A stretch of 64,000 nucleotides of DNA from Cafeteria roenbergensis. Lineage: Eukaryota > Sar > Bigyra > Bicosoecida > Cafeteriaceae. The translations under genes and the position numbers were made by a program. Positions 9,405 through 20,236 of this stretch are shown one piece after another. The DNA lies in contig VLTN01000035.1 in NCBI GenBank assembly GCA_008330645.1, positions 124,001 through 188,000 of the forward strand. The letters run 5' to 3'. Under the pieces are notes generated by a model. That model searched no databases and had not been told where the DNA came from. It saw nothing but the letters and a program-made list of their open reading frames with translations. How positions within the stretch are numbered: the first letter of the stretch is position 1; each line of letters begins with the position of its first letter.

Positions 9405-11539
9405 TCAGCTCAACGGGTTCATGCTGTCGAAGGCGTGCCGGTCGAGCCTCTTGGCGGCCACGGCCACAGAGGAGATGCCAGCCTCGCGGAATGACTGAGC
9501 CCAAGGGGCGAGCCACATCCTGCCGCCGGCGCTGGACATGGCGGCGCGGGGCGGAGCCGGGTCCGACCGCAGCTCCAGTCCGAGGAGGGGGAGGCGGGAG
9601 TCGGGGTGGGTGTCGAAGGCTTCGGGCTCGTGGTGGACTGCCAGGGCGGCGATGGCGGTCAGGTGCGACACGGGGCTGAAGAGGTGCGTCACAGTGCGGC
9701 CGGAGGGCAAGGTGAGCTCCACCTCCACGGGGAAGCCGCCGCCTGGGGCCTCCGTCCCGGGGGCCAGGGACGGCGGCGGGGGCAACGACTCCAGCACGGA
9801 GGGAACTCGGGCGGCGGGGACGGGGCCGCGCGAGGAGTTGCGAAAGGTGCTGCGACCGGGGGCGGCGGCGGCACTGCGCGGCGGGGAGTCGACCTCGGGC
9901 CGGCCGGCCATGCGGGCACGCTGGGGCGGCGGGGGCAGCCCGGAGCTGCCCGGGCTGCCGGTGGCGGGGGCGCGGGCCTCGGATGCCGATGCCGCCCGCG
10001 ACACCATTGCTATGGCGACTGCAACATGTCTGGCGCAGGCCTCATGACTAGGGTCCTCTGGGAGGGGGATGCTGTTGTCTCGGCACATGGCACGCAGATC
10101 CTGCGGGTCCCAGGCGAGGAACTCCTCGTAGAGGCGCTGCGCCTCCGCAGCATCGGGCCCGGCAGCGTCCGGGGGGGGCGCGCAGGGCACGGCCCCAGCG
10201 GGAGCCGCCGCACCCGCCGCCGCCGAGTCAGCGCTGCTGCGGGAGGCGAGAGCGCGATCTACGCGGCGGGCCTCCTCCACAGAAGCGCGGATGGCGGCGC
10301 GGCGCTGCGCAGCAGCGCTGGGATCGTCGTCGTCGTCGTCCTCGTCGAGCGCGACGACCTCCCAGTCGTCATCGTCGTCGTCGTCCTCCTCCTCAGGGCC
10401 GGCGGCGCCAGCGGCCGAGGGGGCAGGGGCCGACGGCGCTGGCGGAGCCACCGCTGCGGCGGCGGCGGAGGATGATGATGATGATGAGGATGGCGCTGCC
10501 GCTGGTCGGGCTGCCGGCGCGTCGCGCATCGAAGCCTCAATTGCGGCTCGAAGGTCGGCCTCCTCGCGCTCCGCCGGTGAGGGCGCCGCGGCGCGCTCCC
10601 TTTCGTCCTGGAGGGACGCGCGCATTGCCATGCGGAGCTGCTCGTCCTCCATGTCGGCGGCAGAGCGCTCGTTGCGGTGGGACCGCGGCGGCGCGCGACT
10701 GCTCGGCTCGTCGGGCGCGCCCGCACCACCAGCGCGGTCCCCGTCTGCAAACGCCCCCGTGACGGTCTCAGGAATTACCTCTCGGCACGTCGGGCACGTG
10801 TTGTGGTCCTTGAGCCAAGGCTCGAGGCACTCCTTGTGGAAGAAATGCTTGCAACTGAGCTTGCAGGCCGACTCTCCGGCCGCAAAGTCGTCCTGGCACA
10901 CAGGGCACGACAGCACAGCACCGCCAGGGTCCTTGACGGAGTCGGCAGTGAACGTTTCCACGGGAATCGCGTCCACGGAAGCCTTGCTCACACCCTGCGA
11001 AGCGCAATCGAACGTCGTCAAGAACTTGCCAGCCCCCCGCCATCGCCTTGCGCCTCCGGGGCACTCAGCCAGCCAAGGCCCGGGAAGCTCCGCTAGGCGC
11101 CGCCGTGACTCACAGTTGTCCTGGCTGCGTGACTCGCATCGAACAGCCTCGCAGCTATGGCCTCGAGCTGAGCATCAGAGGTGGCCGCCGTGTGCCCCAT
11201 GCCAGGGTGCCCCATTGCGGGGTGGCCTGGAGCAAAGGCGATGCCAGGCATGCCGCCGTGGCCAAGCGACCGCATCATCATGTTCATCATGGCAGCGTGG
11301 TGCCGCGCCGCAGCGTCCGCTTGCCCGCTTGAGCCAGACGTTCGGAACATCACTCCGCCCCCGGGCGCCACGCTGATGCTGAAGCCGCCGCCGAAGCTGC
11401 CAGTGGCGCGGCGGGGCTGGCCTCGCATGAAGGGCGGCACGTTGTTGGGGTCCATGCCCCCAAAGCCGAAGGGGCCTCCGTTGAACTCTCGGCCAGCCAT
11501 CTGGGAGGCGCAAGTGCCGCCACTTGCGCGTCGGGCCAT
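9405..11539 (-). CDS. RING-H2 E3 ligase with ubiquitin-interacting motifs and UBX-like C-terminus, 2 exons
   Basis: The exons are 11539-11114 and 10994-9405. The 119-nt intron has a GTGAGT donor and TCGCAG acceptor (phase 0), and the product is 671 residues. Residues 1-142 are Gly/Met/His-rich and flexible. A complete RING-H2 finger (C3H2C3) spans about 172-212 (CPVCQDDFA, CKHFFHKEC, CPTC) and is closest to the RNF115/RNF126 type. Two good UIMs follow: EDEQLRMAMRASLQ (about 258-271) and EEADLRAAIEASM (about 286-298). A third, weaker one is RAAIRASVEEARR. Acidic poly-Asp and Ala-rich linkers come next. The last 107 residues look like a ubiquitin fold of UBX type (VEVELTLPSGRTVTHLF). It should be an E3 that also binds ubiquitin and perhaps p97/Cdc48. 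The start Met is uncertain, since another upstream exon could exist. Confidence 0.85.
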
Positions 11540-11819
11540 GTGTTCGGAACTCGCTCTGCAGCCAGAGTTGCAGCGAGGCGAACTCTGAGCCTGCGTCCTT
11601 GCGCATCACGTGCGGCACGCGCGTACCGCATTCACCTGCCGCGCGCGAACCGTCCGCGCGCGCCAGCCAGCCCTCGGCGAGCTGTCCAAGCCGTGGCTCT
11701 GAGGCCGGCGTGCGTCTCTCCTGGGCAAGCGCGCGCGACTCACCTCCAACGGGCTCGCCGAGGCAGGGGGCTAAAACGTCGGTCGTTTGCGCGCCGGCCG
11801 TCGGAGCCGAGGCCTGGGC
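11540..11819. promoter_or_regulatory. Divergent intergenic region, RING gene / CCP5 gene
   Basis: These 280 bp lie between two head-to-head start codons and presumably form a bidirectional promoter. An undetected 5' exon of the RING gene could lie here, because the minus-strand frame stays open to 11909, although that extension has no recognisable domain. Confidence 0.3.
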
Positions 11820-14800
11820 ATGGCGACCGAGGCCGGCGATGCAGCCGCCACTCCGGCGGGCGACTCTGCAGTCGGCGGCGGGGAGCCTTCCGAGGTGCGG
11901 CGGTTCCAAGTCAAGCGACTGACATTTTGCGGCGATTTCGATGGGGCAAACATCGCCCTTGCACGGGCTTCAATCGATGCCGACGGGATAACAGAGGTCT
12001 ACGAGGTCCACGTCGCCCCAGACTGCAGCGGTAAGCTGGTGGGGCAGCGCTGGGTCGATAGGTCGCCGCATGCGCAGGGCCGCCGTTTGCAGCCCGGTGC
12101 GTGCAACTGTGCTTCCCCCAGGTGCCCCCCTTCCCGTTGTGCGCCGCACAGGGACCAAGCACGAAGCAGAGTACAAGATGTGGTACCACTTTTCGGTGGA
12201 GGGCGGTCGTCCCGGACAGCGAGCTCGAATCGCAGTGGCAAACCTGAATCCCATGGCAAAAGTCTACGCGCAGGACTTGCGCCCTCTCGTGCGGGTCCCG
12301 TCGCTCAGCCCTTCCTGGGAGCGGTGAGGTCTGGCGCACACGGCCTGCTCCGCCAAGCGAGGGCAGTTGTTCCGGCGCAGTGGCGCTGCCTGCCCCATTC
12401 AAATGGCTTCGTTGCCGGACCCGCTTGCTGCGACAACGCCACCAGCAGCCGCTGCGCATCCAGCAACTGCTGCGCCCGGCGCGCCCTGAGCCGCTTTGCG
12501 TCAACCAATTGCGCACCGCTCCTCTCCTCTGCCGCCCCTCCACCTCGCCTCGCGGGCGCAGCCTTGCGGAGCCAAGCAGCTTCGAGATCAGCGGGCCGCG
12601 ATTGCGCCTCACGTTCGCCTACACCTTCGGCTCCGCACAGCCCGTGCACTTCGCTCTGTACTTTCCCTTTGCATACAGCGACTGCCAGCGCCTCCTCCGC
12701 AACATCGACTTCGCCCTTGGCTCCGAGCCGTCCACCGCTGCCGCCGCGAGCCGCATCCGCTCCGGCGCCGCGCCGCCCGGAAGAGGCCCAAGCGGCCGGT
12801 CCCGCCTTCGCGCCCGCCTCCGGAACACAGGGGACCCGTCTGCCGACATCTACTACCACCGGGAGCTGCTGGCGCTGAGCCCGGAGGGGCGCCGGGTCGA
12901 GCTGCTCACGGTGTCTAGCTGCCTCGGCAGGCTGGCAGAGCGGCTCCCCCACATCGACGGCCTCTTCCCGGAGCGGGGCCCACGGCCGCACCGCTTCAAG
13001 GCCAAACCCGTCGTCTACATCGGAGCGCGCGTCCACCCGGGGGAGACCGCGGCCTCGTACATGCTTCACGGCATGCTCGCGTTCCTCCTCCAGCCCAGGA
13101 ACCCCTACGCCCGCGCGCTGCGAAACCGCTTCGTGTTCCAGGTGGTGCCCATGGTGAACCCCGACGGCGTGGCCAGGGGACACTTCCGCGCGGACATTTA
13201 CGGCGGAAACCTGAACAGACAGTACGCGAACCCCAGCCCGACCAAGCAGCCAGCCATCTTTGCCATTCGCGCGGTGCTCAAGCAGGCGTGCGCTCACTTT
13301 AGCCCCGTGCCGCTGGAGGGCGGGGCGCGCGGCGGGGGCACCCCCGTGTTCGCATATATCGACCTTCACGGTTTCACCGCCCGGCACGGCTGCTATGTGA
13401 TCGGCAACGCGCTGCCCCCGCACAGAGAGAGCCGCTCGCTGATGCTGGCGCAGCTGCTCCAGCTCTATGCGCCGCAGTTCAACGCCAACGCGTGCGCCTT
13501 TGGGCGCGGAAAGCGAGGCCAGGGCCCCAAGAGGGCCCTCTACGGGACCCCCTTCGGGCAGCTTGTGCCGTCGACGCTGACGCCGGCGGCGGGGCAGAGT
13601 GACGGGGGGGGGCGCACATCGGCGGCCGGCGCGCCCGCGGCAGGGGCGGCGACTGCTGGTGCCGGCGAAGGCACGGAGGCCGGCGGGGAGGACGGCGGCG
13701 CCACTGCCGGCGACGAAGACGGGGACGGGGACGGGGACGGGGACGAGGACGAGGAGGACGGCGCCGACGCCGCGGCCACGCACCGGTCAGAGGCCGAGGA
13801 CGATGAGGACGCGGCAGCTCTCGCAGACGCAGCGCGACGGGAGGGACGCTCCTCCCCGCCGCTGGTGGACGGCCGGTGGCTGGAGCACGAGTGCTACCCC
13901 GGCGAGCTGGCGCGGCTCCACGACCCGTTCTCCACCCCTCCCAACGTGCTGCAGCCGGGGGAGCTGGCGGGCCCGGCCTCCGCTCGCCTCTCGGAGGCGG
14001 AGGCCGGGCGCGTGTCGCGGGACTGGTCCGCGATGAAGGCTCGCATCACGGGCAAGACCGAGGGCACCAAGGACGGCACGGGCCGCGTGTGCGCGATGCG
14101 TGACTTTGGTGTCCAGCACTGCTACACAGTGGAGTGCAGCTGCAACCTGCTCCCGCACCGGCGAGTCTACGACCGCATCTACGCCGCGTCGCACCTCCAC
14201 CACTGCACCGACGACGGGCACCACGCCTCGGCGCACGGGGAGATCGACCCAGACGCGCTGGCCGCCAGGCCGCCGTCGCCCCCCGCCGGGGCTGGCCGCC
14301 CGGCCGCCGCCCCGGAGCCCGTTCCGCCGAGCCGGATTGCGCGCGTCAGGAGCCGCACGGTGGTCACCTGCGCGCGCTGCGAGGCGCCGCTCGCTTCGCA
14401 GCTGGGGCCGGAGCGCGCGAGGCAGCTCCGGGACGCGCTGGCGTCGGGGGACGAGGCCGCAGCCGAGCGGCTGCTGCTCCGCCCCGTCGCCGGCTACTCG
14501 GGGCGACACCCCTACTCGTGCCAGGTGGACTCCCTGCAGCCGCCCCCCGGGTGCAAGGACTACCTGCCGCCATTCGGCTTTCCTGTCAAGCCATCGCGGG
14601 CGGGGGAGTTTGCCTGCCCGTGGGGCACCTGCAGCGCGGACCCGCCCTCGGTGTTCGCAGCAGTGGGCCGAGGGCTCGCCTTCGCTCTGCTGGACATCAG
14701 CGGCGGGGAGAGGGGCGTCTTCTCCCGAGTGACGCACAGCCAGTGGGGCAGCCACGACGCGCTGCAGCGCTGGAGCCGCAAGTGCGCGGCAGCTGCGTAC

Positions 14801-17407
14801 GGCATCGCAGAGGCGGGCTCGGGCCCGCGGTTCGGCGCGCGAGCGGCTCTCGCGCAGACGGCAGAGGCAGCAACGGAGGCAGCGGCGGGAGCAGCGGCAG
14901 CGGCGGCAGCCGCCATCGCGTCCGGATGCGTGGCATCGTCGCCCCCGACTGCCCGCCGAAGCAAGAAGCCTGCCCACTCCGAGGCAGCGGGCCGCTCAGC
15001 CGAGCAAGCCAGGCAGGGCAGGCCGCACCCCCTCTCCCCTCCAAGCCCTCGCCCGCTCCGCGACCCGCACTCGGGAAGCGCGAGCTCTGCCCAGTCGCCA
15101 GTCTCAGCGGCGGCCACGCTGCCGGACAGTACAGGCGCGCTCGCATCCCCCCGAGGCCCAGTCGGCGCAGCGGCCAGGGGGACGGCAGGGGATGGCTCAC
15201 CGCGCCGCGGCCCGCCCGCTGGCTGCGGCCAACCCGAGCTCCACGCGCGCCCGCGCCAGCAGACACACGATCACCACGATCGGGAGCAGCAGCAGCAGCA
15301 GCAGCGGCGGCACGTCTTCGGCCTCAGCGGAGGGCGGCGGGCGCACTCGGACAGCCCGTCATCGGCCGCGGTGGTTTCCTTGCCCGCCCCTCTGGTGGCC
15401 GGCCCGCCCGTGAGCGCGAGGCAACAGCTCCCTGGCGCCCTGCCTGCCCGGCAGCGGGCACCCGCGGGCGGCGTCTTGATGTTTCGGAGCGCGGCACACA
15501 CCGGGCCGGGGCAGGCATCGGGCATCGCGCGACCCCACCTGGGGGCAGCCAGCCGGGCTGCAGCGGGGCTTGCTCTTCCCACTGTGCTCCAGGGGGTGTC
15601 TGCCGCCGGAGCGGACCGAGTCCCCGTGCTACTGACAGCGCGATCGCTGGACGCAGCGGGGGCGGCGGAGTCGTTTGCCGTGCCGTCGGCCTCGCCCACC
15701 CCGGCGACCGCTCGCGCAACAGCGTTCCGACCTCCGCAGCAGCGGTCGGCCGGCGCAGGAGGCCATGCTCCATGGATGGGTCTGCCGAGCGCGCTGGGCG
15801 CGGCGGCCCGTGCCTCTCAGCCGCCGGGCGCGGCCTCTGACGGGCCAGCCCTCAGGCCAGCGGCGCCCACTGAGGCAATCAGCGCACCCGCATCCAGGCC
15901 AGCGTCGGCGGGCGGGGCGCCGTCGCTCAACACAGCTGGGGCGCCGTCTGCATGGACCACTCCTCGCCAGCCCGCCGGCACGGGGGAGCAGGAGGCCGGT
16001 GCGGGGCGCGACGGAGCAGGTGCGGGCTACTTGCGCCTCGTCGTCGCTCCATCAAACGGATCGGCACAGGCACGGGCACAGGCGCCGGCGCCGGCGCGTG
16101 CTGACCGTACACCGTTGGGGGCCCACACCGACGCGGCGCGTCAAGAAGGGGGCGGGGCTGGAGGGCAGGCGTCTCCGTCGCCCCCGCGCGCGTCGGACCC
16201 GCCCACGCCGCCCCCGCCCATCGTCGGCGGACCAAGGGTCGAGCGGGCCGCGCCGGCGCAGCGTGCCGGCCGGCGGGCGCTCGGGGACGGCATTCGCCCC
16301 AGCCTGTCCCTCAATGACGTGTCAGGGGCGGCCGCGCGCGCCGGCCTGACGTCCGTGCTCGACGTGTCGCCGCACCGGCCGCCGGGAGCGAAGCCTGCGC
16401 TTGCGAGCTCAGCCGCGCCAAGCGCCTCGGCAGTGCCTCGCGTCGGCAGAACCGGATCCGCGCCCCCCGCAACGGCGGACGAGGGTGCAACCACTGGGGC
16501 CCACGTCGGGCCCACGCGGCTTGGAGGCGGGCAGCGGCTCGGCGCTCTGCCGGTACATCGCTTGCCCGTGGCCAGCAGGGGACAGCACGAGACAGGCAAG
16601 CGTTCAAGCGGAACCGCGCTGCGGCGGGCGGGCCAGGCCAGCATGCGCGATGGGCGAGTGAGCAAGACTGCGGGCGGCGCCAGGCAGCCTCAAGGCGCTG
16701 CGCTGGCCACGGGTTCGGATTCTGGGGCGGGGGCGGGGGTGCCGAAGCGCAGCAACGACAGGACCGGGCTGGGCGGGCGGCGCGGCAACAGCAGCGGGGC
16801 GGGGCGGGACGCTGGCGCCGAGGGAGGCAGCAGGGCCATCCAGCGGTTCCTCCGCGAGCTTGCGGCGCTCGAGGCCGCAGTGGAGGGAGTCGGCGGCACA
16901 TCGGAGAGCACGCAGTCGTCGGCCGACCAAGGCTGGCTGCCGTCTGGCAAAGCCGCCACTGCTCAGCGCGTCCGGGCGGCGAGTGGGGCGAGCGCGGTGG
17001 GCGCGGAGCGCCGTGCTTCGACGAGGGCGCCCGGCCCAAGGTCGGTCGCCGGCCGAGCTCACGCCGGGAGCGCTTCGTCGCAGGGAAGCAGCGGCGGCAG
17101 CGCAGGGATGATTGCAGCGGCTGCAAGGCGGCAGCGACTGGCTGGTGCGGGCGCGGGGCTGCGGCACCCGGCGCGGCCTCCTCTTGGAGTTGGAACGGGG
17201 TCGTCTGTGGCCATCGGAGCCGGCTTGAGCGAAGCGACGGACGCTGGCGGCGCCACGCGCCAGGCATCGCGAGCTGGGACGCGGGCCCGCCTGGCTGCCG
17301 CGCGCCGTATCGCGCGCAGTTCACGGCGCTCGAGCGGGCCGAGACCGGGAGACGCCTCTGGCGGGAGGGTTTCCGCGGCGGCGAGCCAGTGGAAGCCACG
17401 CGCGTAG
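11820..17407 (+). CDS. AGBL5: Cytosolic carboxypeptidase 5-type tubulin deglutamylase (M14), 3 exons
   Basis: CCP5 removes branch-point glutamates from polyglutamylated tubulin. The exons are 11820-12030, 12152-12323 and 12562-17407, with introns of 121 and 238 nt (GTAAGC...CACAG and GTGAGG...CGCAG). The product is 1,742 residues. Exons 1-2 encode the CCP N-terminal beta domain (FCGDFDGANIALARA, MWYHFSVEGG, SPSWER). Exon 3 holds the peptidase: the zinc motif HPGE (H286, E289), NPDGVARGHFR, GGNLNRQY, the second zinc His in DLHGFTARHGCYVIGN (H397) and the catalytic Glu in YTVECSCN (about E652). An acidic insert of about 150 residues lies between the last two motifs. After about residue 880 come some 860 residues of Ala/Gly/Pro/Ser-rich disorder, so the protein is twice the size of human CCP5 (886). 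The symbol is by family resemblance. Confidence 0.93.
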
Positions 17408-17641
17408 AGGCGCCGCGGCAGCGCCCCTCTCGCGCTTCTTCAGGCAGACCGGGCTTGGCGTGTTGCGGTGTGCGTGTGGGAGCCGTACCGAGTCGGGCCA
17501 GAGCGCTGTGCAAACAACACTGCGGCAGAGCGCCCCGCCCCAAAATTCAACAACAACTCCGACGCTGAATCGGCAGCCCGCGACACCACTCCTCCCCGAG
17601 CGCCTTGCCCTGCGGGCCATTGGCTTGCCCCAGCCGCACCC

Positions 17642-18256
17642 ATGGCAGCAGCTGCCAGCGACAAGTCTGGAGGCTCTGGTGATGCCGCCAGGGAAGCCGC
17701 TCTGAGCGAGCGCAAGACAGCAGTGACCGCGGCCATTCGCTCGGGCAACTCGCTCCTGGCGGTGCGAACGGCCCTGGACAGCCCTCCCTTTGGGACCAAG
17801 AACAAAGACCTCAAGGTGAGCGCGGCATCGTCGGCAGGCAGGAGTCCAGCTGGCGCGCCTCCTCCTGCTCGTGCTGGCCGGGGGGGACGGGAACGGGGGC
17901 AGGAGAGGGGAGAGAGCCTCGCAGGGATCACAGCGCGTTTCCGTCGGCGCCCCGGTCTGCATGCCTTGGGCGCGACACGCCTTGCCTGGCATGCCCCGAC
18001 TGCCTCTTCCTCGCAGACGATGAACTTTGACGTGGTGACTGCGGCGATGCTCAGCGCGCGGACCGACGATGCCATCAGCAAGGTGGTGGACGAGCTCACA
18101 ATGGAGGAGTGCGATTTGCTCATGAAGTTTATTTACCGCGGGCTGTCCAAGGGCGACCAAACCTTGCAGTTCTTGAAGTGGCATGCGACGACGCTGGCCA
18201 AGGCTGGGCCGAGCAGCATTGTGCGCGTCATCACCGACAAGCGCAGGGTTGTCTGA
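17642..18256 (+). CDS. ARPC5: Arp2/3 complex 16-kDa subunit ARPC5, 2 exons
   Basis: ARPC5 is the smallest subunit of the Arp2/3 complex, which nucleates branched actin filaments. The exons are 17642-17815 and 18017-18256, with a 201-nt intron (GTGAGC donor, TCGCAG acceptor). The product is 137 residues (human 151). The intron happens to be an open frame with no stop, so an unspliced reading gives a misleading longer protein. Diagnostic C-terminal sequence is clear: DLLMKFIYRGLSKGD, LKWHATTLAKAGPSSIVRVI. The helical N-terminal half (KTAVTAAIRSGNSLLAVRTA) matches the family pattern. The gene is followed by the convergent PDCD4-like gene. Confidence 0.95.
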   Translation: MAAAASDKSGGSGDAAREAALSERKTAVTAAIRSGNSLLAVRTALDSPPFGTKNKDLKVSAASSAGRSPAGAPPPARAGRGGRERGQERGESLAGITARFRRRPGLHALGATRLAWHAPTASSSQTMNFDVVTAAMLSARTDDAISKVVDELTMEECDLLMKFIYRGLSKGDQTLQFLKWHATTLAKAGPSSIVRVITDKRRVV

Positions 18257-18478
18257 GACCGTGAGTGGATTTGGGAGCGCACCGCGCCCGCTTTAAGCAC
18301 CTGCATCGGACAGTCTCGCTCGCACGTTGAACAGCCAAACTCTGACATACACAAACACATTTGCACTCCGGACCCAAGGCCAAACCGGAAGCGGAGCGCG
18401 CAGTTGAGCGTCGGCGCCTGGCCTGCCCTGTTGAAGAAGCGCCGCTGCGTTGCGGGGTCGGGTTGGGGAGCAGGGTGC
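18257..18478. other. Convergent intergenic region
   Basis: The 222 bp between the ARPC5 stop and the PDCD4-like stop must contain both 3' ends. Nothing else is recognisable. Confidence 0.3.
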
Positions 18479-19990
18479 CTAAGCCGAGTGCTCCGCTGTG
18501 GCAGCAGCCGCGGACGCGCCGGCCGGCGCGTCCGCCGCAGGGGCGGCGAGGCCGGCAGCGGTGGCAGCGGCCACCAGCTCGTCGACGAGCGCGGGCGCTG
18601 CGGGCGTGTCCAGCGCGAGGTCCGCCTTCTGGGCCAGCACGCGGCGGATGCCGCGCTCGCCCTGAGTCTCGCTGATGAGGCCGACGCCGGCAGGGCCGAG
18701 GTGCTTGAGGGCTTCGGCGGCGAGGCGCCTCTCGCGGTCCTCCCGACCGACCGCGACCACGATTGCCCGCTTGACAACCTCGTGGTGGAAGGACGGCGAA
18801 GCCAGGTCCCGGACGCAGCGTTCGAACTCCACCACGGACCCCGTGTCGAAGAGCTCCTCCACGGCGAGGTGCACCTGCTCCTTCAGCTCGATGACGCTCG
18901 CGGCAGCCGCGGCGCCCCAGACGTGCTCCATGCGAGCGGCGGCGTGCGGCGCGGACAGGAGGGACCGGGCCTCCTCAACTACGGGCCCGCCTGCGGCCTC
19001 GACGTCCGGGTCCATGAGGAAGGCCGGCGGCAAGACCTCGTCCACCACGGCGCGCGCGAGGAAGCGAGCAAGAGTGCGGATGGCGTCAGGGCTGTCCTTC
19101 TCCATGTCCGAGCCCAGCTCGAAGAGCATGTTGAAGCCCTTCGAGATGTGCAGCATCGTGAGCACCTCGCCGTAGCAGGCGGACAGCAGCCGCGATGCCA
19201 GTTCGCGGTCCGTGTCGGAGCGGTCCAGCGACAACAGCAAGATGCGCTTAGCAATCTCGGGCCGTAGCGCGGGCGGGTGCAGGGCCCGCAGTGATGCAAC
19301 GGTGTCGTCGATGTCGTGCGAAACGAAAAATTCGGTCAAGATGTCCTCCACGCGGCGCTTGAACTGCGCGAGCTCCTCGGCGCGGCAGGCTGCCGCCTCC
19401 GCCCGAGCCAGCCGCTGCTCGTCGCTCGGGCTCATACCCCCCGCAGCGCCTCCCGAATCAAGAGCTTCATCGTACAGCGGATCGTCTGCATCGGCGGGGC
19501 GGCGGCGTGGCGGGACACGGCACAGGGGCGAGGGTCGCTGACAGGTGGCACTCCGCGTGTTCGCTCTCGAACGCGCGCCGGCCGCTGCATGCGTCGGTCA
19601 GCGCAGTGAACACTGGAGCACCTGCGCAGCAGCTGGGGCTCCACAGCGAAGTGCTGGCACGTCGGCCACGCCCGCAGGCGCGCAGCTCGCGGGCAGCGGC
19701 CGGTGCAGTTCCCGCTCACCCTCGGAGGGCTTGATTCGGCCGCTTGTGGCCGCCATCATGTCCCCGCCCTTGCGTGCGCCAGGCAGAGACGCGAGGCCCT
19801 TGGCTCGGATCGCGGCCTTGCGATCCCTCTTGGCCTGGAGCTCGGCATCACTCTCGGCTTGCAGAACTGCAGCCCGCGCCGCGACCGCAGTTTCCGCCGC
19901 CTTGACAATCTCCTCGGCGTTGACATCGCTGTCCTCCTCCGGGCGCTTCGCGCCCTTCTTTCCGTGCTTGCCCTTGTGCGCGTGCGCCAT
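18479..19990 (-). CDS. PDCD4-like translation inhibitor with two MA3 domains, 2 exons
   Basis: PDCD4 proteins bind the helicase eIF4A through MA3 domains and restrain cap-dependent translation. The exons are 19990-19720 and 19485-18479. The 234-nt intron (GTGAGC donor, ATGCAG acceptor) splits an Asp codon, and the product is 425 residues. The splice restores the acidic linker DDPLYDEALD, like the DPNYD segment before MA3-1 in other PDCD4 proteins, which rules out a start at the in-frame ATG at 19435. MA3-1 (about 132-250) has EDILTEFFVSHDIDDTVASL, DRELASRLLSACYGEV and LARAVVDEVLPPAFL. MA3-2 (about 290-405) has VHLAVEELF, FHHEVVKRAIVVAV and LALDTPAAPALVDELV. The basic N-terminus (KGKHGKKGAKR) is probably RNA-binding. 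Plant homologues have four MA3 domains; this one has two, as in animals. Confidence 0.9.
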
Positions 19991-20236
19991 TCCGTGCGAT
20001 TCCTCAACCGCAGAGTGCGGCCGCTAACACCTGGAATGTTTTTTTCTTCTCGTGGATCCCGCCAGCGCTTGAGAGCCGTCTCCCGGCAGAGCCGGCTGAC
20101 ACTGCCCCGTCCGTCGCGCCCAAGCGGCACTGGCAGGCCGACCGGCGCAAGCGTCCCCCAGGACGCCGTCATTGGCCTATTGCAGGAGAGCTGCTGCGGC
20201 GGCGGGGCAGCGAGGCGCTGAGTTGGAGGGTGCCGG
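19991..20236. promoter_or_regulatory. Divergent intergenic region, PDCD4-like / pseudouridine synthase
   Basis: The 246 bp between head-to-head start codons include a pyrimidine-rich stretch (a T6 run at 20038-20044) that is unusual in this GC-rich window. This is probably a shared promoter. Confidence 0.3.

Noticed and set aside
18479-19435. PDCD4-like gene starting at the ATG at 19435
   Set aside because: The frame upstream continues with the acidic DDPLYDE linker, and splicing to the exon at 19990-19720 restores a typical basic N-terminus.
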